The notes under the pieces are model-generated. The model saw nothing but the letters and a program-made list of their open reading frames with translations. It ran no database searches and was not told where the DNA came from. The translations under genes were made by a program, and so were the position numbers. Below, one piece after another: positions 14,695-20,940 of a DNA stretch of 20,940 nucleotides (position 1 is its first letter; each line of letters starts with the position of its first letter). The stretch lies in contig JAEZLX010000187.1 of NCBI GenBank assembly GCA_023415035.1, forward strand, positions 1-20,940. The letters are read 5' to 3'. Source of the stretch: Pseudomonadota bacterium. GTDB lineage: Bacteria; Pseudomonadota; Gammaproteobacteria; Burkholderiales; Burkholderiaceae_C.

Positions 14695-14910
14695 CGCGCA
14701 CCCATGAGGATCAAGCCGGGCAGCCCGTGAACCATCGGGACTTCCCGTCCATGCCCACTGACCAGTGGCCGCCTTTGCGCTGATCGCGGCAGCGCGGTAT
14801 CGTTGCCGGTCAGCGGACCTTGGGCACGCGGGGAGGGATGCGCTTCCTCCGCGACATCACAGACAGCTGGTGGTCGGGCCCGCCTTTCGACGGGAAAGGG
14901 GCGACGGAAC
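14695..14910. other. Rest of the gene-free gap, with one palindrome
   Basis: The 302-base gap 14609-14910 has no convincing gene. Beyond the terminator region it holds the palindrome CCACTG-AC-CAGTGG at 14755-14768, too tight for a hairpin but of operator form. Nothing else clear is seen before the ribosome site AAAGGGG upstream of 14911. Confidence 0.35.
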
Positions 14911-15249
14911 ATGGGCAAGGTCATCGTGGAGCAGATCGTCAGCGTGGACGGCTACGCCGAAGATGCGGACGGCAGCATCGATTTTTTCGTCAACGCGGAC
15001 TGGGTCAATGAGGTCGATACCGAGCAGCTGCGGATGCTGTCTGGTGTCTCGGCCATCGTCCTCGGCGAACGGACGAACCGCATGTTCGCGGACTACTGGC
15101 CGACCGCCGATCCGGTTGCGGAACCGGTGGCGCTGGGTCGCGGTCGCTCGTTCGCGCCGCCGGACATGGGCCGGCGCGAGCTGACGTTGGCGAGCGCGCA
15201 CACCTTCGGGAAGGGCCTGGTGGTGCTGGAATATCAGCTGGTGCGTTGA
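14911..15249 (+). pseudogene. Dihydrofolate reductase-like (RibD C-terminal domain) gene with internal in-frame deletion
   Basis: The frame encodes 112 residues where this family usually has about 180-190. Residues 1-74 match the N-terminal part (VIVEQIVSVDGYAEDADG, then AIVLGERTNRMFADYWPTAD). From residue 75 the sequence jumps to what is normally the far C-terminus (GRGRSFAPPDMGRRELTLAS, then HTFGKGLVVLEYQLV). The central block of about 75-80 residues, with the VVSxTL strand and the nucleotide-binding GGDxxVWGS-type loop, is missing, with the junction near 15130-15139. The reading frame survives. The loss of the cofactor loop makes reductase activity unlikely, so I call it a remnant. Expression as a small protein cannot be excluded. 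The start at 14911 has AAAGGGG upstream. An upstream in-frame extension to 14803 lacks family similarity. Confidence 0.7.
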
Positions 15250-15305
15250 GTCACGCCTGCTTCTGCCGGCCCCTTGCAGCGAAAAGGGCGGAGGTCGTGG
15301 CGACC

Positions 15306-16262
15306 TCAAGTGCCGCCGCCGAATCCCCCGGCCAGCGAGCGCCGCAGGAATTCCACCAGCGCCGAGACCGCCAGAGGCACGTGTGCCGCGTAGGGGCGGA
15401 TGGCGTAAATGTGGCGGGCAAACGGACCGATGGGGTGCCAGTCGGGCAGCACGGGCACGAGCTTGCCGCTGGCCAGGGCGCCCTGGGCGCTGAAGTCGGG
15501 CAGCAGGGCGATGCCAAGGCCGACCAGGGCGGCGTCGCGCAGGGCTTCGCTGTTGTTGGCGGCGAAGGTGCCGGCCACCTGAACGGTGGTGCGTGGTGGC
15601 TGGTCCTTGCCGGCGGCCCTGGCGTCGCGTGGTTCCAGTGTCCAGGCGGGCGTGTCCTGCGGGCGGGGGTAGTGCAGGCAGTTGTGGCGTGCCAGGTCGG
15701 CAGGCGTTTTGGGCGTTCCGTGTTTGCGCAGGTAGGCACGCGAGGCGACCAGTACCGATTCGGTGTTGCACAGCACCCAGGCCACATGGGTGTCGGGCGG
15801 CGTGGCGGTGTGGCGGATGGCCAGGTCGAAGCCCTCGTTGGTGAGTGAGCTGAGCCGGTCGGACATGTCCAGCTCTACCCGTACCTCGGGGTACAGACGC
15901 AGGAATTCGGCCAGGCGCGGCACGATCTGCTGGCGGGCCAGTGCCACCGGCGCGGTCACGCGCACGCGTCCGCGCGGCGCGCCGGCGAGGTCGCGCACCT
16001 GCGCGAAGCTCTGGGCGATCTGCTCGAAAGCCTGCTGGGTGTCATCTACCAGGCGCTGGCCGGCCTCGGTCAGGCGCACGCTGCGTGTGGTGCGCTGCAC
16101 CAGCGGTACGCCCGCCTGGCGTTCCAGTTCGGCAATGCGCTGGCTCACGGCGGCCTTGCTCACACCCAGGCGCGCCGCGGCGGCGGTGTAGCTGCCCTGC
16201 TGGTGGAGCACGGCGAGCCAGTGCACGTGGCCCCAGAGTTCCGGTTGATGCGGGCTGTCCAT
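15306..16262 (-). CDS. LysR family transcriptional regulator
   Basis: Regulator of 318 residues. The N-terminal helix-turn-helix is at about 22-42 (SYTAAAARLGVSKAAVSQRI), followed by the linker helix ELERQAGVPLVQRTTRSVRLTEAG. The periplasmic-binding-like effector domain starts near residue 95 (GRVRVTAPVALARQQIVPRL) and belongs to the CrgA/PecT-like subgroup (FDLAIRHT, VLVASRAYL, LVGLGIALLPDFSA). It is divergent from mmsA with a 117-base gap carrying a site and promoter suited to activation of mmsA. Its inducer is unknown. Classical mmsAB regulation in Pseudomonas uses an AraC-type protein, so control by a LysR protein would differ. Functional linkage rests on position only. Confidence 0.9.
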   Translation of the reverse strand: MDSPHQPELWGHVHWLAVLHQQGSYTAAAARLGVSKAAVSQRIAELERQAGVPLVQRTTRSVRLTEAGQRLVDDTQQAFEQIAQSFAQVRDLAGAPRGRVRVTAPVALARQQIVPRLAEFLRLYPEVRVELDMSDRLSSLTNEGFDLAIRHTATPPDTHVAWVLCNTESVLVASRAYLRKHGTPKTPADLARHNCLHYPRPQDTPAWTLEPRDARAAGKDQPPRTTVQVAGTFAANNSEALRDAALVGLGIALLPDFSAQGALASGKLVPVLPDWHPIGPFARHIYAIRPYAAHVPLAVSALVEFLRRSLAGGFGGGT

Positions 16263-16269
16263 GGGCTGT

Positions 16270-16291
16270 ATTGTTCATCAAACTGAACAAT
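16270..16291. promoter_or_regulatory. LysR-type recognition site in the divergent lysR/mmsA region
   Basis: Perfect 8-bp arms ATTGTTCA (16270-16277) and TGAACAAT (16284-16291) flank a 6-base spacer. The centre is about 64 bases before the expected mmsA transcription start and only 8 bases before the lysR start codon, the classical place for a LysR recognition site that also permits autorepression. Confidence 0.6.
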
Positions 16292-16309
16292 GCATTCAGT
16301 TTTCAGGTC

Positions 16310-16338
16310 TTGCCCGGCGCGGGACGGCTTCCTACACT
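16310..16338 (+). promoter_or_regulatory. Sigma-70 promoter of mmsA
   Basis: TTGCCC (16310-16315), a 17-base spacer and TACACT (16333-16338) match the -35 and -10 elements at 4 of 6 positions each. The expected start is near 16345, about 35 bases before the mmsA ATG. The weak boxes suit an activated promoter. Confidence 0.5.
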
Positions 16339-16379
16339 GGCCGCAGCCATCGCCATTCCATCCACACGGAGCCACTTTC

Positions 16380-17888
16380 ATGACCACCGAGATCGCACAC
16401 TACATCGGCGGCGCCCGCAGCGCCGGCCAGTCCACCCGCCAGCAGGACGTGACCAACCCGGCCACCGGCGCCGTCACGGGCCGCGTGCGCCTGGGCAGCG
16501 CCGCCGACGTGGACGCCGCGGTGGCCGCGGCGCAGGCGGCTTTCCCCGCCTGGTCCGAGGTGCCGCCGATCCGCCGCGCGCGGGTGATGTTCAAGTTCCT
16601 CGAGCTGGTCAACCAGCACAAGGACGAGCTGGCTCGCGCCATCACGCTGGAGCACGGCAAGGTGTTCACCGACGCCCAGGGCGAAGTGGCGCGCGGCATC
16701 GACATCATCGAGTTCGCCTGCGGCATTCCGCAGCTGCTCAAGGGCGACTTCACCGACCAGGTGTCCACTGGCATGGACAACTGGACGATCCGCCAGCCCT
16801 TGGGTGTGGTGGCCGGCATCACCCCGTTCAACTTCCCGGTGATGGTGCCCATGTGGATGTTCCCGCTGGCCATCGCCGCGGGCAACACCTTCGTGCTCAA
16901 GCCCAGTCCGATCGACCCGACGCCCAGCCTCATGATCGCCGACCTGCTCAAGCAGGCAGGCCTGCCCGACGGCGTGTTCAACGTCGTGCAGGGCGACAAG
17001 GAGGCCGTGGACGCGCTGCTGGTGCACCCGGACGTGAAGGCCGTGAGCTTCGTGGGCTCCACGCCGATCGCCAACTACATCTACGAGACCGGCGCGCGCC
17101 ACGGCAAGCGCGTGCAGGCGCTGGGCGGCGCCAAGAACCACATGGTGGTGATGCCCGACGCCGACCTCGACCAGGCTGTCGATGCCCTGATCGGTGCGGC
17201 CTACGGTTCGGCGGGCGAGCGCTGCATGGCCATCAGCGTGGCGGTGCTGGTGGGCGACGTGGCCGACAGGATCATCCCCAAGCTGGTCGAGCGCACGCAG
17301 CAGCTCCAGGTGCTGGACGGCATGAATCTGGCAGCCGAGATGGGCCCGATCGTGACCGAAGCCGCGCGCCAGCGCATCACCGGCTACATTGAGGCGGGTC
17401 AGGCCGAAGGCGCCACGCTGCTGGTGGACGGCCGCGGCTTTGATGGCGCGAAGGCAGGCGAGGGCTGCGCCAACGGCTTCTGGCTGGGCGGCACGCTGAT
17501 CGACCACGTCACGCCCGAGATGAAGATCTACAAGGAAGAGATCTTCGGCCCGGTGCTCTCGTGCGTGCGTGTCCCCGACTTCGCCACCGCCGTGAAGCTG
17601 ATCAATGATCACGAGTTCGGCAATGGCACCAGCTGCTTCACGCGCGACGGCAACGTGGCGCGCGAGTTCGCCCGCCGCATCCAGGTGGGCATGGTGGGCA
17701 TCAACGTGCCGATCCCGGTGCCCATGGCCTGGCAGGGCTTTGGCGGCTGGAAGCGCAGCCTGTTCGGCGACATGCACGCCTATGGGGAGGAGGGCGTGCG
17801 CTTCTACACGAAGCAGAAGTCCATCATGCAGCGCTGGCCCGAAAGCATTGGCAAGGGTGCCGAATTTGTGATGCCCACTGCCAAATAA
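16380..17888 (+). CDS. mmsA: CoA-acylating methylmalonate-semialdehyde dehydrogenase
   Basis: Enzyme of valine, beta-alanine and inositol breakdown that oxidises methylmalonate or malonate semialdehyde with NAD+ and CoA to propionyl-CoA or acetyl-CoA and CO2. It has 502 residues, the normal length. Aldehyde dehydrogenase features: VAGITPFNFPVMVPMWMFP (144-162), VLKPSPIDPTPSLMI, SFVGSTPIANYIYETG, and the active-site cysteine Cys282 in SAGERCMAIS. LGGAKNH replaces the usual general-base glutamate region, as in the CoA-dependent MMSDH group. IQVGMVGINVPIPVPMAWQGF is the C-terminal MMSDH pattern. I start at ATG 16380, since an upstream in-frame start at 16290 would cover the promoter. The partner mmsB is not adjacent. 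Confidence 0.95.
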   Translation: MTTEIAHYIGGARSAGQSTRQQDVTNPATGAVTGRVRLGSAADVDAAVAAAQAAFPAWSEVPPIRRARVMFKFLELVNQHKDELARAITLEHGKVFTDAQGEVARGIDIIEFACGIPQLLKGDFTDQVSTGMDNWTIRQPLGVVAGITPFNFPVMVPMWMFPLAIAAGNTFVLKPSPIDPTPSLMIADLLKQAGLPDGVFNVVQGDKEAVDALLVHPDVKAVSFVGSTPIANYIYETGARHGKRVQALGGAKNHMVVMPDADLDQAVDALIGAAYGSAGERCMAISVAVLVGDVADRIIPKLVERTQQLQVLDGMNLAAEMGPIVTEAARQRITGYIEAGQAEGATLLVDGRGFDGAKAGEGCANGFWLGGTLIDHVTPEMKIYKEEIFGPVLSCVRVPDFATAVKLINDHEFGNGTSCFTRDGNVAREFARRIQVGMVGINVPIPVPMAWQGFGGWKRSLFGDMHAYGEEGVRFYTKQKSIMQRWPESIGKGAEFVMPTAK

Positions 17889-17908
17889 GCGCGGGATTCT
17901 CTACGATG

Positions 17909-17933
17909 CAGGCCACAAGGAGTGGCCTGTTTT
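17909..17933 (+). terminator. Hairpin with T-run joining the mmsA 3' end to the exporter ribosome site
   Basis: CAGGCCAC (17909-17916) and GTGGCCTG (17922-17929) form a perfect 8-bp stem with loop AAGGA, followed by TTTT (17930-17933). This is terminator-like for mmsA. The loop plus the first G of the right arm spells AAGGAG, the ribosome site of the next gene, whose TTG start uses the T-run. Confidence 0.6.
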
Positions 17934-19779
17934 GCTGTTCGATTTCTTTGAAAGGCGGATTCCGCCATACCCCGGCTACGAGGTCAAAGTGCCTCCGGCC
18001 GGGTTTTTCGCGTTCGTGTGGGCCGCCACGCGCGGCTCGCGCGGCTGGATTGCCCTGCTGACGGTGACCTCGGCGCTGATGTCGGTGTACGAGGCGGCGC
18101 TGTTCGCCATCATGGGCAAGGTGGTGGACAAGCTCGGCCTGGTGGCGCCTGCCGCCTTCTGGGCGCAGGAGCGGGGAACCCTCATCGGCATCGCCGCGCT
18201 GCTGCTGGGCAGCGGCCTGCTGCTGGCGCTGCACACGGCCGTGATGCACCAGGTGCTGGCCATCAACTTCCCGATGCGGCTGCGCTGGCTGTTCCACCGG
18301 CTGATGCTGGGCCAGAGCATGTCGTTCTATGCCGACGAGTTCGCCGGCCGCATCACCACCAAGATCATGCAGACCGCGCTCGCGGTGCGCGAGGTGGTGT
18401 TCCTCGTGGTGGACGTGCTGGTGGGTGTGGGCGTCTACATGATCGGCATCCTGGTGCTGGCAGGCAGCTTCGATTGGCGCATGATGCTGCCCTTCGCGAT
18501 CTGGTTCCTGGCCTATACGGCGGCGTGTTTCTGGTTCGTGCCGCGCCTGGGCCGCATCGGCAAGGAACAGGCCGATGCCCGCTCGCTCATGACCGGCCGC
18601 GTGACCGATGCCTACACCAACATCGCCACCGTCAAGCTGTTCGCGCACACGCGGCGCGAGGCCGAGTACGCGCGCAATGCGATGGAGGCCTTCAAGGCCA
18701 CGGGCTACGCGCAGATGCGGCTGGTGAGCCTGTTCGAGATCACCAATCACCTGATGATCGCAGGCCTGCTGCTGGGCAGCGGGGGGACGGCGCTGTACCT
18801 GTGGACGCAGGGCCAGGCCAGCGCCGGCATGGTGGCGGCGGTGATCGCGATGGCGCTGCGCCTGATGGGCTATTCACACTGGGTCATGTGGCAGATGACC
18901 GGCCTGTTCGAGAACGTGGGCACGATCCAGGACGGCATCCTCACGCTGACCAAGCCGCGCACGGTGGTGGACGCGCCGGACGCCCGACCGCTGACGGTGA
19001 CGCAGGGCAGCATCGAGTTCCGCGATGTGGTCTTTGCCTACAAGGACGGTGGCCGGCGCGTGATCGACGGGCTGAACCTGCACATCCGGCCCGGCGAGCG
19101 CGTGGGCCTGATCGGCCGCTCGGGCGCGGGCAAGTCCACGCTGGTGAACCTGCTGCTGCGCTTCCACGACGTACAGGCGGGCCACATCCTGATCGATGGC
19201 CAGGACATCCGCCACGTGACGCAGGACAGCCTGCGCGCGGCCATCGGCATGGTCACGCAGGACACCTCGCTGCTGCACCGCTCCATGCGCGAGAACATCC
19301 TCTACGGTCGGCCCGATGCCACCGAGGAGGAGATGCTCGCGGCCGCGGCCAAGGCCCAGGCCTCCGACTTCATCGGCAACCTGACCGACCTCAAGGGCCG
19401 CACGGGCTACGACGCGCAGGTGGGCGAGCGCGGGGTGAAACTCTCGGGCGGCCAGCGCCAGCGCGTGGCGATTGCGCGCGTGATGCTCAAGGACGCCCCC
19501 ATCCTGCTGCTGGACGAGGCGACCAGCGCGCTCGACAGCGAGGTCGAGGCCGCGATCCAGGACAGCCTGGACACGCTGATGCAGGGCAAGACCGTGATCG
19601 CGATCGCGCATCGCCTCTCGACCATTGCCGCCATGGACCGCCTGATCGTGATGGACCAGGGCCGGGTCGTGGAGGAGGGGACCCACCAGGAGCTGCTGGC
19701 CAGTGGTGGCATCTACGCCAAGCTCTGGGCGCACCAGAGCGGCGGTTTCCTGGCCGAGCAGCACGACCCGGCCAGATGA
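17932..19779 (+). CDS. ABC exporter, fused transmembrane and ATP-binding domains (MsbA/Atm1-like)
   Basis: Inner-membrane half-transporter of 615 residues that would act as a homodimer. The type IV exporter membrane domain covers about residues 35-335, with helices around 38-60, 85-107, 155-178, 185-203, 270-291 and 297-312. The ATPase domain has Walker A GRSGAGKST (395-403), Q-loop Gln443, signature LSGGQRQR (504-511), Walker B ILLLDEA (524-530) and His560 (AIAHRLST). The cargo cannot be inferred; lipid, peptide or metal-thiol conjugates are all known for relatives. The start is TTG at 17932, supported by AAGGAG 9 bases upstream and by the MLFDFFERRIPPYP opening, which is in keeping with relatives I recall. 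It is not obviously linked to mmsA and converges with the thioredoxin-like gene. Confidence 0.9.
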   Translation: MLFDFFERRIPPYPGYEVKVPPAGFFAFVWAATRGSRGWIALLTVTSALMSVYEAALFAIMGKVVDKLGLVAPAAFWAQERGTLIGIAALLLGSGLLLALHTAVMHQVLAINFPMRLRWLFHRLMLGQSMSFYADEFAGRITTKIMQTALAVREVVFLVVDVLVGVGVYMIGILVLAGSFDWRMMLPFAIWFLAYTAACFWFVPRLGRIGKEQADARSLMTGRVTDAYTNIATVKLFAHTRREAEYARNAMEAFKATGYAQMRLVSLFEITNHLMIAGLLLGSGGTALYLWTQGQASAGMVAAVIAMALRLMGYSHWVMWQMTGLFENVGTIQDGILTLTKPRTVVDAPDARPLTVTQGSIEFRDVVFAYKDGGRRVIDGLNLHIRPGERVGLIGRSGAGKSTLVNLLLRFHDVQAGHILIDGQDIRHVTQDSLRAAIGMVTQDTSLLHRSMRENILYGRPDATEEEMLAAAAKAQASDFIGNLTDLKGRTGYDAQVGERGVKLSGGQRQRVAIARVMLKDAPILLLDEATSALDSEVEAAIQDSLDTLMQGKTVIAIAHRLSTIAAMDRLIVMDQGRVVEEGTHQELLASGGIYAKLWAHQSGGFLAEQHDPAR

Positions 19780-19803
19780 TGGAGCCGGGCCGGCGGTCAG
19801 TCC

Positions 19804-20769
19804 TCAGTTCAGCGCCATGCTGAGCTTGCGGCGGTAACGCGAGATCAGTTCGCTGTGCGGGTCTTCCTGCATGGCGGCCTTGCCCGAGAGTTCGATGCCG
19901 CCGGCGCTCTTGCCGGCCGAGGCCGGGTCGGCCTTGGGGGCGGGTGGGGTCATCAGCTCGAGCAGGCCGATGTAGGTCTTGCGCGGCACCTCGTCGCCCC
20001 ACTTCTTGTCGCGCATGATGATTTCCAGCAGTTCGTCGAGCGCGGCAGGCCATTCGCCCATGGCGATCCGCACGCGGGCCTTGGCCAGGCGCGTAGCGAA
20101 GTCGCGCCGGTTCTGGGCAATGAGCTCGTCGAACTGTTCCAGCGGCCACTGGCCGCGCGGGTCCTGGCCGACGAATTCCAGCGCGGCCAGCCAGTGCGCC
20201 AGCGCCTCGAAGCGCAGCTGCACCGGGATCTGGTTCAGCCCCGGTGCCAGCGCCTGGTGCGCTTCCTCGAAGCGGCCGTGCGAGATGTACTGCTTGACCA
20301 GCTCGAAGCGCAGGTCGTTGTTCTCGGGCGCCTGCGCCACGGCATGGGCGAGCTTTTCCAGGGCGTCGTCGGCATCGGCGCCGTCCTGCGCCAGCAGCTG
20401 CTGCGCCTCCTCGGCCTCGGCCTGGGCGGCCAGCTCGGCCTCGCTGGGCAGGTGCCGGTCGAGGAAGGCCTTGATCTGTCCCTCGGGCAGCGCCCCCATG
20501 AAACCGTCCACGGGCTGGCCACCCACGAGCAGCACGCAGGTGGGGATGCTGCGGATGCCGAAGGCCGCGGCCAGCTGCTGCTCCTGGTCGGAGTCTATCT
20601 TCACCAGCTTGAAGCGCCCGGCATACTCGGCCTCGAGCTTTTCCAGGATGGGGCCGATCACCTTGCACGGGCCGCACCAGGGGGCCCAGAAGTCGACCAA
20701 CACGGGCGTGTCGGCGCCGATCGACGCTTTGAAGGAGGAGGAATCGAGATTGGCGATTTTAGCGGACAT
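19804..20769 (-). CDS. cnoX: Thioredoxin-domain co-chaperone, CnoX/YbbN type
   Basis: Cytoplasmic protein of 321 residues made of an N-terminal thioredoxin domain and a C-terminal TPR-like helical domain. The active site is WCGPC at 31-35 (Cys32, Cys35) and the cis-proline is Pro76 in GIRSIPT. From about residue 108 the helical part includes DDALEKLAHAVAQAPENNDLR cut into repeats, and the tail SRYRRKLSMALN is typical of YbbN. CnoX proteins hold unfolded proteins under oxidative chlorine stress and hand them to GroEL or DnaK. The Escherichia form has lost the redox pair, while this one keeps it, suggesting it can also act as a reductase. The insert with KADPASAGKSAGGIELSG near 290 is linker-like. 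It ends 24 bases from the convergent exporter gene. No clear ribosome site is seen before ATG. Confidence 0.88.
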   Translation of the reverse strand: MSAKIANLDSSSFKASIGADTPVLVDFWAPWCGPCKVIGPILEKLEAEYAGRFKLVKIDSDQEQQLAAAFGIRSIPTCVLLVGGQPVDGFMGALPEGQIKAFLDRHLPSEAELAAQAEAEEAQQLLAQDGADADDALEKLAHAVAQAPENNDLRFELVKQYISHGRFEEAHQALAPGLNQIPVQLRFEALAHWLAALEFVGQDPRGQWPLEQFDELIAQNRRDFATRLAKARVRIAMGEWPAALDELLEIIMRDKKWGDEVPRKTYIGLLELMTPPAPKADPASAGKSAGGIELSGKAAMQEDPHSELISRYRRKLSMALN

Positions 20770-20799
20770 AAGGCGGTATGGACGTGGAATCGGGGAAGG

Positions 20800-20940
20800 T
20801 TACTTCGGGGACGACTTGTGCAGGATTTCGGCGAGTTCGCGCGGATCCACGGACTCCAGCCGCTTATCCCGCCGTTTCAACTCCTCGAACGTTTTCACGA
20901 CCGTCTCGGTCATGCGCTCGTGAGTTTCCTGCGAACCACC
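20800..20940 (-). CDS. Unrecognised protein, C-terminal end only
   Basis: A minus-strand frame is open from the right edge to a TAA at 20800-20802, giving 46 residues that end in DPRELAEILHKSSPK. The visible part is highly charged and helical in character (TETVVKTFEELKRRDKRLES). It lies 30 bases upstream of the CnoX-type gene on the same strand, so the two may form an operon. I do not recognise the family. The rest lies outside the window, and with so little sequence the call as a real gene rests on its codon style and tight spacing. Confidence 0.5.
   Translation of the reverse strand, partial: GGSQETHERMTETVVKTFEELKRRDKRLESVDPRELAEILHKSSPK

Noticed and set aside
1..20940. Mobile elements, CRISPR arrays, tRNA or rRNA genes
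   Set aside because: I found no transposase or integrase coding sequence, no regularly spaced repeats and no cloverleaf or rRNA-like sequence on reading both strands.

Overview
The window is dense (about one gene per kb), GC-rich bacterial chromosome with strong C/G preference at third codon positions. The gene content (a class II fructose-bisphosphate aldolase of the Calvin-cycle subtype next to pyruvate kinase and purC, a NagI/NagL-like gentisate pathway, Sox-type sulfur genes, and a CoA-acylating methylmalonate-semialdehyde dehydrogenase) fits a betaproteobacterium of the order Burkholderiales, most likely Comamonadaceae. That placement is an inference from gene content and protein sequence style. 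I see no phage, insertion sequence, CRISPR array, tRNA or rRNA.

Layout. (1) 1-3571, minus strand: four genes of a LivK/M/H/G-type ABC importer, read G-H-M-binding protein. The binding protein is cut by the left edge and the LivF-type ATPase is not in view. (2) 3572-4350: a divergent TetR-type regulator with two operator-like palindromes between it and livG. (3) 4363-6783: a gentisate ring-cleavage unit (gentisate 1,2-dioxygenase, then a NagL-like glutathione-dependent maleylpyruvate isomerase) on the minus strand, with a divergent MarR-type regulator and two inverted repeats in the shared control region. Fumarylpyruvate hydrolase, the last pathway enzyme, is not here. (4) 7017-10632, plus strand: pyk, fba, an intrinsic terminator, purC. 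(5) 10814-14073, plus strand: a compact sulfur module of a YeeE/TsuA-type thiosulfate permease, a FccB/SoxF flavoprotein, SoxY and SoxZ, with overlapping or closely spaced genes. SoxA, SoxX, SoxB, SoxCD and any partner cytochrome are absent. A DUF2721 membrane protein gene and a terminator region follow. (6) 14911-15249: an internally deleted remnant of a dihydrofolate-reductase-like (RibD C-terminal) gene. (7) 15306-17888: a LysR-type regulator divergent from methylmalonate-semialdehyde dehydrogenase, with a well-placed regulator site and promoter between them. (8) 17932-20940: an ABC exporter (fused membrane and ATPase domains) started from TTG behind a hairpin, a convergent thioredoxin/TPR protein of the CnoX/YbbN type, and the 3' end of an unrecognised gene.

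How the parts fit. The left third looks like aromatic or organic acid uptake and catabolism under local TetR and MarR control. The centre is core carbon and purine metabolism. The sulfur module appears to be a self-contained unit, probably importing a sulfur compound and loading it on a periplasmic SoxYZ carrier with electrons passing through the flavoprotein. The most unusual observations are this minimal Sox module with its altered SoxY carrier terminus, the in-frame deletion of the reductase-like gene, and the hairpin that joins the end of mmsA to the ribosome-binding site of the exporter gene.
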